Origin: Sphingomonas sp.
GTDB taxonomy: Bacteria > Pseudomonadota > Alphaproteobacteria > Sphingomonadales > Sphingomonadaceae
DNA length: 62,766 nt
Assembly (NCBI RefSeq): GCF_025353885.1
Contig: NZ_JANXNX010000033.1
Location: 1-62,766 of the forward strand
Direction of reading: 5' to 3'
Positions 8,502 to 17,530 of the stretch are shown one piece after another. The translations under genes were made by a program, and so were the position numbers. The notes beneath the pieces are model-generated. The model was not told the origin of the DNA. It saw nothing but the letters and a program-made list of their open reading frames with translations, and did no database searches. Position 1 is the stretch's first letter; each line of letters starts with the position of its first letter.

Positions 8502-9514
8502 CGCGCAGGAAAGGCGGCGACGATCGCGTCGTATTGACGACGCGCAATGCTGATCATCGATCCGTGGCGCGTCCCCGTTGGCATTTCGTAGCGGTTCCAT
8601 TCGGGCACGCCACTGTTACCAGAGACCTGATACCATGGTCCTTCCAGTGTCGGCGCCATCGACAGGCCGTAGCTGGTCCCGGCATATTGCTCATAATAAA
8701 GCAGCCAGTCAGTCCCGCCTGGCGCGCGCACGATCGTCGGTGCCTCCCGGAAGTTGGGACTGAGCGGCGGCCCGGGCAAGGGATAGGGGCCTAACAGCGA
8801 TTTTGCACAACTGGTCCGGATCGTCTTTCCGGTTGGCCAGTCATATGATGGATAGCGTTCGTCCTTGACGACAGCGCAATAGCCGGCCCGGCCGTTTGGC
8901 TGTATGATCGTGTCGATCGTGGCCATGTTCCAGTCGAAAAGTCGGCGCGGTGGGGCGGCGAAGGTTTTCAGGTCGGGCGACCGGACATAAAGCGTGCGCT
9001 GGCTACCCCAATACCGTTCCGGATCCTGAGCCGAGCCGTCCAGGTTCGGTGTGTGCCACGTCAGCAGGAATTGGTGCGACTGCGCATCGTAGAACAGCTT
9101 CGGTGCCCCGATCCGCTGCAGCGTATGCGGGTGGTCTGGTATGTTTTTCAGGTCAGGGCGATAGGTGCCAAAGCTCGTCCAGCGGATCAAGTCGTCCGAC
9201 ACCCAGAAGCGGATCAGCGGATCGTCGTCGCCCTTATTGCCGACCAAGTAGTACCGCCCGTCCCCGCCCTGCGCAATCGAGGCATGGCCGTGATAGTCCG
9301 CCGATACCGGGTTCCCGCGGTTCAACCGCGTCCAGTGAAACCCATCGATGCTAACCGAATAATAGAGTTCACCGTAATGCTCCTTGGTCATGTGCGCCAA
9401 CAAATACGCCCTCGTCGGATCGACCCGGAGCGTCACTGGCCCGCCCGGGGCCTGCGCGGCCGCCGGGGTTGCCAGCACCGCCAGCATGAGCGCCAGGACG
9501 ATCCGTCGCAACAC
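8498..9514 (-). CDS. secreted GH43-like beta-propeller glycosidase
   Basis: A 338-residue protein with a clear Sec signal peptide (IVLALMLAVLATPAAAQA). Repeated beta-propeller blades are seen: YYSVSIDGFHWTRLN, FWVSDDLIRWTSFG and YVRSPDLKTFAAP carry the 'S.DL..W' pattern typical of GH43/GH62/GH117-type propellers. A likely catalytic acid is in FREAPTIVR. The N-terminal Asp motif is less canonical than in the other GH43 proteins here (VDPTRAYLLAHM), so the subfamily is uncertain. Last gene of the receptor operon, two bases after the GH5-like gene, and its 3' end overlaps the GntR gene tail to tail. Likely a periplasmic arabinosidase or galactosidase. Confidence 0.7.
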   Translation of the reverse strand: MLRRIVLALMLAVLATPAAAQAPGGPVTLRVDPTRAYLLAHMTKEHYGELYYSVSIDGFHWTRLNRGNPVSADYHGHASIAQGGDGRYYLVGNKGDDDPLIRFWVSDDLIRWTSFGTYRPDLKNIPDHPHTLQRIGAPKLFYDAQSHQFLLTWHTPNLDGSAQDPERYWGSQRTLYVRSPDLKTFAAPPRRLFDWNMATIDTIIQPNGRAGYCAVVKDERYPSYDWPTGKTIRTSCAKSLLGPYPLPGPPLSPNFREAPTIVRAPGGTDWLLYYEQYAGTSYGLSMAPTLEGPWYQVSGNSGVPEWNRYEMPTGTRHGSMISIARRQYDAIVAAFPAR

Positions 9515-9516
9515 GA

Positions 9517-10680
9517 TCAGCGCCGCTTACGCGCAGGCGAGGCGATTGGCTGGGCCGGCGGGACCACGCCCTTAGGGGCGGCGGCGAGACGGCGGATCAG
9601 GTCGACTTCCGCCTGGCGATACGGCGTGCCATCGGCGCGGAACACTTCGTGGAACCAGATCGTCGGTTCCGACAGGACATAGGGTTTCTGCCAGCTGTCC
9701 CATGGCAGGCGCGTCTGCGTTCGCCCATCGACAAAGCCCCAGTTCATCGCCGCGACATTATAGCGCTTTGCGATCGGTAGCGATCCATCGAAGGTCGATC
9801 CGTTACCGCGCGCCATATACTCGGTGCACAGGATCGGACGGTTGTAGGGCAGCAATTGCTTGATCCGGCCCTCGAATGTCTCGGGCCAGCTATAGTCGTG
9901 GAAGGTGATGACGTCCGACTGAGTGAGCTGGAGCTTTTCCATGGCTGAATTCTTGCCTCCCGGCGTCCAGTCATTGCCCAACCACACGCCCGATGTCAGT
10001 GGCTGGCTGGGGTTCGCATCGCGGGCCCAGGTGAACACTTGGGCCAGCAAGGCGCGCACCAGCGGCTCCTTGCCTTCCTGCCCCTTGTACTGGTCGGCGC
10101 CATTGTCAGGTTCGTTCCAGACATCCCAGCCGAGAATGCGCTCATCCTTGGCAAAGGCACCGATCACCCCTTGCACATACGCCTTGTAGGCCGGGTAATG
10201 GGCACGATCGCGCAGCCCGGGCATGCCAGGGCCCTGCACCCAGCCCGAATTGTGAACGCCCGGGATCGGCGGATGCTGCGGCCCGAGCTTGGGTTCGGGG
10301 TCCCAGCAGCTGTCGAACAGGACGAACAGTGGCTTGATGCCATGGCGGTGGGCGATGGTCAGGAATTCGCTCACCCGCCGCTTGAACCCTTCGGGATCCT
10401 GTTGCCATAACTGGTCGTGCAGAAAAACGCGCATGGTGTTCATGCCGATGCCCTGCGCCAGGTTCAACTCGTAGTCGATGCGCTTGGGATCCCAGGTCGC
10501 CTCCTGCCACATCTCGAGCTGGTTGATGGCGGTTGCCGGTGTGTAGTTTGATCCGACCAACCAAGGCTGCGTGGCGTACCAGCCATTGGCCTGCGCTTCG
10601 CTCCACCGGTCGCGCGCCTGGGCGGGAGTGGCGACGATCGCCGTCGAGGTCAGCAGCAACGCCGTGAGGAATAGCTTCAT
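9517..10680 (-). CDS. secreted clan GH-A glycosidase (GH5-like, often annotated 1,4-beta-xylanase)
   Basis: 387 residues with a Sec signal (LFLTALLLTSTAIVATPAQA). TIM-barrel retaining glycosidase motifs are visible: the acid/base Glu in WDVWNEPDN and the nucleophile Glu in ILCTEYMARG. MNTMRVFLHDQLWQQDP and FVLFDSCWDPEPKLG are typical of an uncharacterised GH5-like group common in Bacteroidetes and sphingomonads. The start at 10680 follows AGGAG, whereas the open frame extends seven codons further. It lies between the mutarotase (23-base gap) and a GH43-like gene (2-base gap). Substrate unknown; the context suggests a galactan, arabinogalactan or xylan fragment. Confidence 0.78.
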   Translation of the reverse strand: MKLFLTALLLTSTAIVATPAQARDRWSEAQANGWYATQPWLVGSNYTPATAINQLEMWQEATWDPKRIDYELNLAQGIGMNTMRVFLHDQLWQQDPEGFKRRVSEFLTIAHRHGIKPLFVLFDSCWDPEPKLGPQHPPIPGVHNSGWVQGPGMPGLRDRAHYPAYKAYVQGVIGAFAKDERILGWDVWNEPDNGADQYKGQEGKEPLVRALLAQVFTWARDANPSQPLTSGVWLGNDWTPGGKNSAMEKLQLTQSDVITFHDYSWPETFEGRIKQLLPYNRPILCTEYMARGNGSTFDGSLPIAKRYNVAAMNWGFVDGRTQTRLPWDSWQKPYVLSEPTIWFHEVFRADGTPYRQAEVDLIRRLAAAPKGVVPPAQPIASPARKRR

Positions 10681-10703
10681 CGTTTTTCTCCTGGTGCCCA
10701 AAA

Positions 10704-11846
10704 TTAGCGTTGCGTGTTTAGTTTGTAGACCATCAGGTTGAGATAGGTCTGGCCGGGGTTCAGCCGCACCGAGGGGAAGGCCGACTGGTTGGGCGCGTCG
10801 GGGAACAACTGCGGTTCCATGACGATGGCGTCACCCATGCGATAGATCTGGCCCTTTTTGCCGGTGATCGTTCCGTTCATGAAATTGCCCGAATAAAATT
10901 GCAGGCCCGGCTGGTTCGACCATAGTTCAAAGCTGCGTCCCGACACCGGTTCGACAACGCGCGCCATCAGGTGAATCGTCGGCGTCACCGCTTTGCCGAT
11001 CACCCAATTGTGATCATAGCCGCGGCCATAGGCGATCTGGGGATCGCGTGCGTCGCGCACCCGGTCGCCGATCGCGCGCGGTTTGCGGAAGTCAAACACG
11101 GTGCCCGCGACGGGCACATGTTGCCCGGTCGGGATGGCGGTCGCATCTGTCGGAGTATAGCGCTCCGCCGGGATCGTCACGACATGACCCATCGCGCCAC
11201 GCGGAGCACCGACACCGGCAAGGTTCCAATAGGCGTGGTTGGAGATGTTGACGACGGTCGGCCTGTCGGTCGTCGCGCGATATTCAATCGTCAGCTGATT
11301 TTTCTCGTCGAGCGAATAGGTCGCATAGGTCGTCAGCGTGCCCGGATAGCCCATGTCCCCGTCGGGGCTGACATAGCGCAAGGTGACCGAGGCGGCAGGA
11401 CCGCTTTTCACGTCGGTCACTTCCCACAACACCTTGTCGAAGCCCTTGGTCCCGCCGTGCAGCGAGTTGGCGCCGTCGTTGGTCGGCGTATGATAAACCT
11501 TGCCGTCGAGGGTGAAGCGCCCCTTGGCAATACGATTGGCGACGCGGCCGACCGTTGCGCCAAAGAATTCGGGCTTGGCAAGATAGCCGTCGAGCGTGTC
11601 GTAGCCGATCTGCACGTCCTCCACCTTACCGGCCTTGTCGGGCATCAGCAGTGCTTGCAGCGATGCACCCAGTGCGATCACCGTTGCCGAGATGCCGCGA
11701 CCGTTGGTGAGCGTTACCGCGGACACGTCGCGACCGTCCGGCAGCTTGCCGAAGCTCGCTTTCCTGGCGTTTGCGGCAAGCGTTGGGCTGGCAGTGCCGA
11801 TCGCGATGGCGGCGAGCGCGGTGGCGGCGAAAAAAATGCGGTTCAT
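10704..11846 (-). CDS. galM: secreted aldose 1-epimerase (galactose mutarotase)
   Basis: 380 residues with an N-terminal signal peptide (TALAAIAIGTASPTLAANA), so it acts in the periplasm, unlike cytoplasmic E. coli GalM. Mutarotase motifs are present: GRVANRIAKGRF, NSLHGGTKGFDK, the catalytic His in ISNHAYWNLAG and the catalytic Glu in MEPQLFPDAPNQ. It interconverts alpha and beta anomers of the free arabinose or galactose released by the neighbouring glycosidases, so that the FucP-type permease and the 1-dehydrogenase receive the right form. Its place inside the glycosidase operon supports this. Confidence 0.92.
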   Translation of the reverse strand: MNRIFFAATALAAIAIGTASPTLAANARKASFGKLPDGRDVSAVTLTNGRGISATVIALGASLQALLMPDKAGKVEDVQIGYDTLDGYLAKPEFFGATVGRVANRIAKGRFTLDGKVYHTPTNDGANSLHGGTKGFDKVLWEVTDVKSGPAASVTLRYVSPDGDMGYPGTLTTYATYSLDEKNQLTIEYRATTDRPTVVNISNHAYWNLAGVGAPRGAMGHVVTIPAERYTPTDATAIPTGQHVPVAGTVFDFRKPRAIGDRVRDARDPQIAYGRGYDHNWVIGKAVTPTIHLMARVVEPVSGRSFELWSNQPGLQFYSGNFMNGTITGKKGQIYRMGDAIVMEPQLFPDAPNQSAFPSVRLNPGQTYLNLMVYKLNTQR

Positions 11847-11886
11847 GAAGGAATACCTTTCCTGGAAACTGTCAACAGACGCCTGC

Positions 11887-12837
11887 TCAATCGGTCATCT
11901 GCACCGGCAGGATCGCGCCATCGCGTGCATAGCGCAACACATCGACCGCGATCTGCCGCTCGCCCCGGAACGGCATGCCCCCGACCGGCTTTTCCCAACG
12001 ATGATAGACGATCAGCCATTGCCCCGTTTTCGGGTCGCGCACAAAACTGTGATGGCCTGGCCCCTTATGCCGCTGGTCGCTGCTCAGGATTACGCCACGA
12101 TAGGTCCACGGCCCGATAGGCGACGCGGCGGTAGCGTAGTGCACCGAATAGTCGGGTCCGTTCCAGTGCCCATGGCTGTATGACAGGTAATAGATGCCGT
12201 TGCGTTCGTGCATGAACGCGCCTTCGGTAAACTGGGGCGGCGTTTCGACCGGCACCTCTCGCGCGATGCCGATCATGTTAGGGGTCAGTTCGAAGACGCG
12301 CAGCTTCGCGCCCGCGCTGCCCCCGGCGTAGAGATAAGCGGTTCCCGATCGGGGGTCGACGAATGCCATCGGATCGATCGCCTCGAAACCCCGACCGTCC
12401 CTGACCAGTTCGCCGGTCAGCAGCGGCTTGCCGCTATCGATGAAGGGTCCTTCGGGGCGCGACGCTATCGCGACGCCGATGCGGCTTGGCGTCGGGTTCT
12501 GCGGGCCGACCGAATAATAAAGATACCATTTGCCGCCACGCGTTGCGACGGCGGGCGCCCACAGGAAATGCTCTTTTGCGTGATCGTCGCCGATCCAGGC
12601 GATGCTGTCGCGCCGGATCAATTCGCCGCGACTTTTCCAGTGCTTTCGGTCGGTCGAGGAAAAGGCCCCGAAGCGATCGGCGACCCAGCTACCGCCGGGC
12701 CCGCCGGTCGGAAAGACCCACAATTCCTTGCCGATATACATTGCGTGCGGGTCGGCACCCTGAAATTGCGGGTTGCGGGCCAGCGCCGGATGCACCGTCG
12801 CCAGCAGGAGAGCGACGGCGAACAAAAAGCGCTTCAC
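11887..12837 (-). CDS. secreted GH43 glycosidase
   Basis: 316 residues starting with GTG at 12837. That start overlaps the preceding gene by four bases (GTGA) and begins directly with a signal peptide (RFLFAVALLLATVHPALA). GH43 catalytic candidates: base in GADPHAMYIG (D29), Asp in FEAIDPMAFV (D155) and acid in PQFTEGAFMH (E205). WAPAVATRGGKWYLYYS and GPGHHSF are standard GH43 motifs. Most similar to the beta-xylosidase/arabinofuranosidase branch. An upstream extension of the frame to 12969 is antisense to nothing useful and overlaps the CBM-like gene, so I rejected it. Translation is coupled to the carbohydrate-binding-like protein, which hints at partnership. Confidence 0.85.
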   Translation of the reverse strand: MKRFLFAVALLLATVHPALARNPQFQGADPHAMYIGKELWVFPTGGPGGSWVADRFGAFSSTDRKHWKSRGELIRRDSIAWIGDDHAKEHFLWAPAVATRGGKWYLYYSVGPQNPTPSRIGVAIASRPEGPFIDSGKPLLTGELVRDGRGFEAIDPMAFVDPRSGTAYLYAGGSAGAKLRVFELTPNMIGIAREVPVETPPQFTEGAFMHERNGIYYLSYSHGHWNGPDYSVHYATAASPIGPWTYRGVILSSDQRHKGPGHHSFVRDPKTGQWLIVYHRWEKPVGGMPFRGERQIAVDVLRYARDGAILPVQMTD

Positions 12838-13412
12838 TGGCCATAATCCAGAATGAATACGGGTCCGATATCGATCGTCTGCTTGGCACAGCCGAGATGG
12901 AAGGCGGCGTTCAGCCCACCGGCTGGATAGGCCTGGTCGGCCTTGCCGATCAACTTGTACATTTTCCATTCGGGCGTGATGTCGAACGGCTGTTCAAAGA
13001 TGGTGCGCACGACCGGTGTCGCTTCCAATTGGCTGCGGCAGATCTTGCCGGGAGCATCGCCCTCGGTCCGTTGCGCGCGGGCCCAGAACGCGATGACGAT
13101 CCGGTCGCCCTTTCTGACTGGCTTCAACGTGGGCGTGACCACCCCGATGCGTCCGAACTCAGGTATCGCGCCGCTGATCGGGATGCGCAGCGCCTTGCCG
13201 AACTGGACGGTCTTGTCGGTGCGGACCTCGGGCGGAATGCGCTGACCATAAGGGCGCAGCGATTCGGCACGCGGATCGTTGGAAAGCCGGTCGGCGAAGA
13301 TAGCCTCCGCCGACCGGGGTGCCGATGCTGTCGCCGGGGCGGGCGTCTGGCCCGTCGCGGCAACCAGCGGCACGGCTAGTGCCGCCGCGCCAAGCAGAAC
13401 GAAACGCATCAT
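12834..13412 (-). CDS. secreted carbohydrate-binding-module-like protein
   Basis: 192 residues with a signal peptide (RFVLLGAAALAVPLVAATGQ). The mature part reads as a beta-sandwich of the CBM4/9/22 type: GKALRIPIS, VRKGDRIVIAFWARA and EWKMYKLIGKAD follow the order seen in the carbohydrate-binding domains attached to xylanases (ligand-facing strand, 'kGd...fwaR' and 'w..y.'). No catalytic domain is attached, so this is a free-standing module. It lies 14 bases after the TonB receptor and overlaps the next GH43 by four bases. A surface glycan-binding or enzyme-targeting role is an inference; family assignment is moderate. Confidence 0.6.
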   Translation of the reverse strand: MMRFVLLGAAALAVPLVAATGQTPAPATASAPRSAEAIFADRLSNDPRAESLRPYGQRIPPEVRTDKTVQFGKALRIPISGAIPEFGRIGVVTPTLKPVRKGDRIVIAFWARAQRTEGDAPGKICRSQLEATPVVRTIFEQPFDITPEWKMYKLIGKADQAYPAGGLNAAFHLGCAKQTIDIGPVFILDYGQ

Positions 13413-13426
13413 CGTTGGCCCTCTAA

Positions 13427-16237
13427 TCAGAAGCGAAAGCGCACACCGAGCGAATAGGCCCGCTCGAGGTCGATGGTCTGCCGCGTGTAGGTGCCCGTGT
13501 CATACTGACGCGTGCGCTGCAGTGGAGTGCCGAGCAGGTTGATGATGTCGAACGCGATCGTGACGTTGGGTGTTGGGGTAACCGAGGTCGAGAAATCGAC
13601 CTGCCCACGGCCCCGTTCGATGACGGCATGGGCGATCGGATCAAGGGGTTCGAGACTGTAGTAAGACACGAACTTCGATCGATAGTTATAGGCGACACGC
13701 GCCGAAAACATCGGCTTTTCGTAGAGCGCGACCAGGTTGTACGACCATCTCGATACGCCCGGAAAGTCTCCCTGCTTGCTGTTGCGCGAAGCGGCGAAGT
13801 TAGGCTGAAGATCACCCTTCGCGTCGATAAACGTGCCGTTTGCCTGAAGGCCGAAACCCTTTGCCCAGTCGGGCAGGCTATCGATATCGAGGAAGCTGGT
13901 AAACGTTACCTCCGCCCCTTGCAGCCGGGTCTTGCCCAGGTTCACCGGCCGCGCGATGCGTAGACCAGCGGCGGAGCGATCGTCCACCGTCACGAGGAAG
14001 CCCTGCGCGTCGTGCCGGAAGACCGCCGCAGTAAACGACCCGGTCCGTGAAAAGTAATACTCAGCGCTTACGTCATAATTGTTGGACGTGAGCGGCTTCA
14101 GGTTGGGATTGCCTGCCGAGCCGCCCCGACGCAACTGCTCGACACACTGCGGTGTGGTTGGGTCGACGCGGCAAGGACTGTCGGGTGCGAGGATCACAGG
14201 CTGCCCGAGCGACGTATTCGGACGAAGATCGTTGAAATTCGGCCGCGTGCGTGTCTGAGTGTAGGCGAGGCGCAATTGCAGCTTGTCACTGAGGGCGATC
14301 CGCGAACTGACGTTCGGCAAATAATCTGTATAGTTGCTGTTTGCCGAAATCGCAGGGAATGATAATATTTCGCTGCCGTCAGGATTCAAACCTAGAACAA
14401 TGCGTGAGAAACCATTGATTTTTGTTTTGGTTTTGATCGCCCGCAGGCCGACGACACCATCGACCACGATGTTGCCCAGGTCGAAGCCGTATTTCACCTG
14501 CGCGTACGCAGCATAGGACTTCTCGTTGGCGCGGAAATTGTCGCTAGGGTTAAAGGCAGGGAGACCGGCCGGCTCCCCAAAGAAGCTGCGCAGGGCGACG
14601 AGATTGTCGCGGATGCTGTTGCGCGTGATCGCGGCATAGGTCTTGTTGGGCTGGGCATCATTATAGGTGAAGCCAGGCAGTGTCGCCCTGACGTCCGCGC
14701 CAGGCAGCGAGGTCAGCGGAATGCGCAGTCCCTCATTGTTGCGGTAGATGTTACCGAAGTCCCGCGCGGCCTTGCGATCGCCATAGCGCACACCAACCTC
14801 GATCCGCTTCAGGAAACCCATGTCAAGTTCATAGGAAAGGTCGGTTCGCGCCTGCCAATCCTGACCACTGACCACAGTCAGCTCCTGATACAGGCCGCGG
14901 CTGATGTAATTGGCTGGGTCGGTGATGTTGAAGTTGACGTAGCTCTGCGACGCACCGCCATACTTCGCCACATCGAACTGGACATTACGCACCGGCGAAC
15001 TGGCCATCGCATAATCCACGTTGACGAGGTTGGCGGTGAACTTGCTGTCGGTATAGGCCAGATCGGCAGAGATTTTCAGCCGATCCTTGGTCCAGATCGC
15101 GCCACCACCAGCCTGGTAGGTGTCGGTCTTGCCGTTGAATGAGCCGCTAAAGCCGTCCGGCCGCACTGCATTGGTGACGGTCGCGGTCGAGATCTGGTCG
15201 GTGCCCGGAATGACCGTCACGTTCGACAGCTTGATGTCGCCGAAGATCGGGATGAACATATAGCGGTTATAATCTTTTGACCGGAAACCCTGGTACAGGC
15301 CGTCGGCATAGATTTCGAGTTCGGGCGTGGGCTTCCACTGGAAAGCGGCGTTGGCCGACGGACGGTAACGCTCGCCGTAACCCAGGAAATTGCCCTGCGC
15401 GTCGGGGAAGCGCAGCCCGGGCTGGACGCCGGGTGCGTTGTTCGCATCGGTCTTGCCGATCACGAGCGACTGTTCGCGCGTCGAATCCAGAAAGTTGATG
15501 CCGACATAGGAAACGTTCAGCAACAGGCCCATCTCGCCGATGCCCGTGTTCCAGCGATCGCTGATCAGCAGGTTGGCATTGGGCACGATTTTTTCGGACT
15601 GCTGCGACAGCACGGCATTTGCCGAACCGGACAGTTCGAAGCCGGCGAAATCGAACGGCTTGCGGCCGCGCACGTTGATCGATCCGGCAATGCCGCCCTC
15701 GATCTGCGGCGCGAGACCCGACTTATACACTTCCAGCGCCGCCACGGTGCCGGCGGGAAAGTCCTGAATCTGGACGTAGCGACCCTCAGCGGTGAAAATC
15801 TGACGCCCGTTATAGGTCGTCGTGAGGTCGGGCAGGCCGCGGACCGTAACGCCGGCCGATTCGCCGCCGCCACGCGTGACCGACACGCCGGCCACGCGCT
15901 GCAGCGCCGAGGACGCGAAGGTGTCGGGCAGTTTGCCGATATCCTCGGCGACGATGGCATCGACGATCCCGTCGGACAGGCGCTTGATGTTCTGCGCGGA
16001 TTCGAGGCTGCGACGCAGGCCGGAGACCACGATGTCGCCACCCTCGGCGGGCTCATCCTGAACCGCAGGCGCGGGCGACGCCGAATTGATGCTCAGGTCC
16101 GATGGGGCCGCTGGCTTCGGCGCTTCCCGTGCGTCTGGCACCCGCTTTGCTGGCTTGGCTTGCGCCACCAGCGGCGACAGCGCCGAGACCAGCGCAAATG
16201 CTGCCACGGACGCGCTTAATATGGACTTGGTTGTCAT
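13427..16237 (-). CDS. TonB-dependent receptor, arabinan-locus type
   Basis: 936 residues, normal for oligosaccharide-type TonB receptors of sphingomonads. An N-terminal signal (SVAAFALVSALSPLVAQA) is followed by a proline-rich linker and the plug domain (DIVVSGLRRSLESAQNIK, DAIVAEDIGKLPDT and ALQRVAGVSVTRG). Beta-barrel strands fill the rest, ending in Phe (VRFRF), as expected for BAM recognition. The 'SLESAQNIKR...VDAI.AEDIGK.PD' plug is typical of carbohydrate receptors such as the maltose/xylan type. It should import arabino-oligosaccharides across the outer membrane. First gene of a six-gene operon running to 8498, with an operator-like 11-mer about 230 bases upstream. Confidence 0.93.
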   Translation of the reverse strand: MTTKSILSASVAAFALVSALSPLVAQAKPAKRVPDAREAPKPAAPSDLSINSASPAPAVQDEPAEGGDIVVSGLRRSLESAQNIKRLSDGIVDAIVAEDIGKLPDTFASSALQRVAGVSVTRGGGESAGVTVRGLPDLTTTYNGRQIFTAEGRYVQIQDFPAGTVAALEVYKSGLAPQIEGGIAGSINVRGRKPFDFAGFELSGSANAVLSQQSEKIVPNANLLISDRWNTGIGEMGLLLNVSYVGINFLDSTREQSLVIGKTDANNAPGVQPGLRFPDAQGNFLGYGERYRPSANAAFQWKPTPELEIYADGLYQGFRSKDYNRYMFIPIFGDIKLSNVTVIPGTDQISTATVTNAVRPDGFSGSFNGKTDTYQAGGGAIWTKDRLKISADLAYTDSKFTANLVNVDYAMASSPVRNVQFDVAKYGGASQSYVNFNITDPANYISRGLYQELTVVSGQDWQARTDLSYELDMGFLKRIEVGVRYGDRKAARDFGNIYRNNEGLRIPLTSLPGADVRATLPGFTYNDAQPNKTYAAITRNSIRDNLVALRSFFGEPAGLPAFNPSDNFRANEKSYAAYAQVKYGFDLGNIVVDGVVGLRAIKTKTKINGFSRIVLGLNPDGSEILSFPAISANSNYTDYLPNVSSRIALSDKLQLRLAYTQTRTRPNFNDLRPNTSLGQPVILAPDSPCRVDPTTPQCVEQLRRGGSAGNPNLKPLTSNNYDVSAEYYFSRTGSFTAAVFRHDAQGFLVTVDDRSAAGLRIARPVNLGKTRLQGAEVTFTSFLDIDSLPDWAKGFGLQANGTFIDAKGDLQPNFAASRNSKQGDFPGVSRWSYNLVALYEKPMFSARVAYNYRSKFVSYYSLEPLDPIAHAVIERGRGQVDFSTSVTPTPNVTIAFDIINLLGTPLQRTRQYDTGTYTRQTIDLERAYSLGVRFRF

Positions 16238-16465
16238 CAGCCTCTCCCCTTCACGACGCCATCGATATTCCGGGCGTTTTTTTCCTGCTAGAATTTTAGC
16301 AACGTGCAGGCAAGATCATTTGTCGGAGAAATGAATTTTGTTGCAAATGGGGTACAGTTCAGGTTGGAGCCGCATCGGCGCGCCTGATTATTCGGCCTAA
16401 AGTTTATCAAAATGGTATGCACTGATCGGGCCATGAGGCCCACCCAGCCAGTGATTGCCCGGTGG

Positions 16466-16476
16466 TTGTAGGACTA
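16466..16476 (+). promoter_or_regulatory. candidate FadR-type GntR operator
   Basis: TTGTAGGACTA, which fits the TNGTNNNACNA dyad of the FadR branch of GntR regulators. It lies in the 256-base intergenic region upstream of the TonB receptor operon. The identical 11-mer occurs at 21561 upstream of the permease operon. No other gene or obvious RNA is seen in 16238-16493. A small GGGCC-atga-GGCCC hairpin at 16428-16441 lacks a U-run. Confidence 0.55.
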
Positions 16477-16493
16477 ATGGCCTGATCGACGAC

Positions 16494-17528
16494 CTACAGC
16501 CGACCGTTGCCCAATGGCACACCGAAGTCAGGGCTGCCGTCCGGCGCAAAGCGGAACGGCTGCACCCGGGTATGCCGGTTGGGATCGAACAGCGGATCGC
16601 CGGTGATCTTCTCATAATCGCGACCGTGGTAAACTAGCATGTCACCGCCCCGCTCATCCACCGTGAAGCTGTTATGCCCCGGTCCCCAGACTTTGTGTTC
16701 GGGCGAGGATTTGAAAACCGGCACGGGCGATTTTGACCAGCTTGCCGGCTCCATCAGGTCCGCATCGTCCTTCGCACGCAGCATCCCCATACAATAGCGC
16801 GAATCGGTCGCGCTGGCCGAGTAGGTTATGAACACCTGCCCGTTGCGCGCCAGAAAGGCTGGCGCTTCGGCGACCTTAAAGCCGCGCACTTCCCACGCGA
16901 GCGTTGGTACGGTCAGCCGCGCGGGCTTGGCCGCCAGGGTCAGCGGCGTCGCCAGCGGTGCCAGATACAGATTCGAATTACTGTCGATCCCGTCCTCACG
17001 CTGCGCCCAGGCGAGATAGCGGGTGCCGCGATGCACGAAGCTGGTCGAATCGAGCGTGAAGCTGTCCCATCCCGTCTGCAATTGGCCGAGCACGGTCCAG
17101 GTGCCGGTCATCGGGTCGTGCCCGTTGCACGTCACCGCATAGGTGCGGATGCGAAATACATCCTCGCCGCCGCCACTGGGACCGGCGGCGAAATACATGA
17201 TCCATTGCCCGTCGATCAGATGCAGTTCGGGTGCCCAGATAAAGCCCGACATCGGCCCGCTGGACAGATGACGCCACAACACCCGCTCGTTGGCCGTCGC
17301 CAACCCGGCGAGCGTGCGCGAACGGCGCAGCACCAGCCGGTCGTATTCAGGCACCGATCCGGTCATGTAATACCAGCCGTCGGTATGGCGGAACACCTGT
17401 GCATCGGCACGCTGACGCACCAGCGGATTGGTGATAACGGATTTGTTCGCTGGCCTGCGGGCGAGGGCCGGGGTCGCTGCCAATACTGCCGCCCCAGCCA
17501 CGAAACCACGTCGGGTAAAATTGTGCAT
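16494..17528 (-). CDS. Tat-exported GH43 arabinofuranosidase
   Basis: 344 residues from the ATG at 17528, preceded by GGAG. The N-terminus NFTRRGFVAGAAVLAATPALA carries a twin-arginine motif, so export is probably by Tat. GH43 residues: base in RADAQVFRH (D42), Asp in SFTLDSTSF (D160) and acid in KVAEAPAFLA (E221). IWAPELHLIDGQW and GPGHNSF are family motifs. It resembles the exo-alpha-arabinofuranosidase group and the protein at 1582. Last gene of the permease/GH51 operon, two bases after the previous stop. Expected to trim arabinose from oligosaccharides in the periplasm. Confidence 0.86.
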   Translation of the reverse strand: MHNFTRRGFVAGAAVLAATPALARRPANKSVITNPLVRQRADAQVFRHTDGWYYMTGSVPEYDRLVLRRSRTLAGLATANERVLWRHLSSGPMSGFIWAPELHLIDGQWIMYFAAGPSGGGEDVFRIRTYAVTCNGHDPMTGTWTVLGQLQTGWDSFTLDSTSFVHRGTRYLAWAQREDGIDSNSNLYLAPLATPLTLAAKPARLTVPTLAWEVRGFKVAEAPAFLARNGQVFITYSASATDSRYCMGMLRAKDDADLMEPASWSKSPVPVFKSSPEHKVWGPGHNSFTVDERGGDMLVYHGRDYEKITGDPLFDPNRHTRVQPFRFAPDGSPDFGVPLGNGRL

Positions 17529-17530
17529 GA

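Noticed and set aside
16428-16441. GGGCC-atga-GGCCC hairpin as a terminator
   Set aside because: The stem is only five base pairs and there is no adjacent U-run on either strand.
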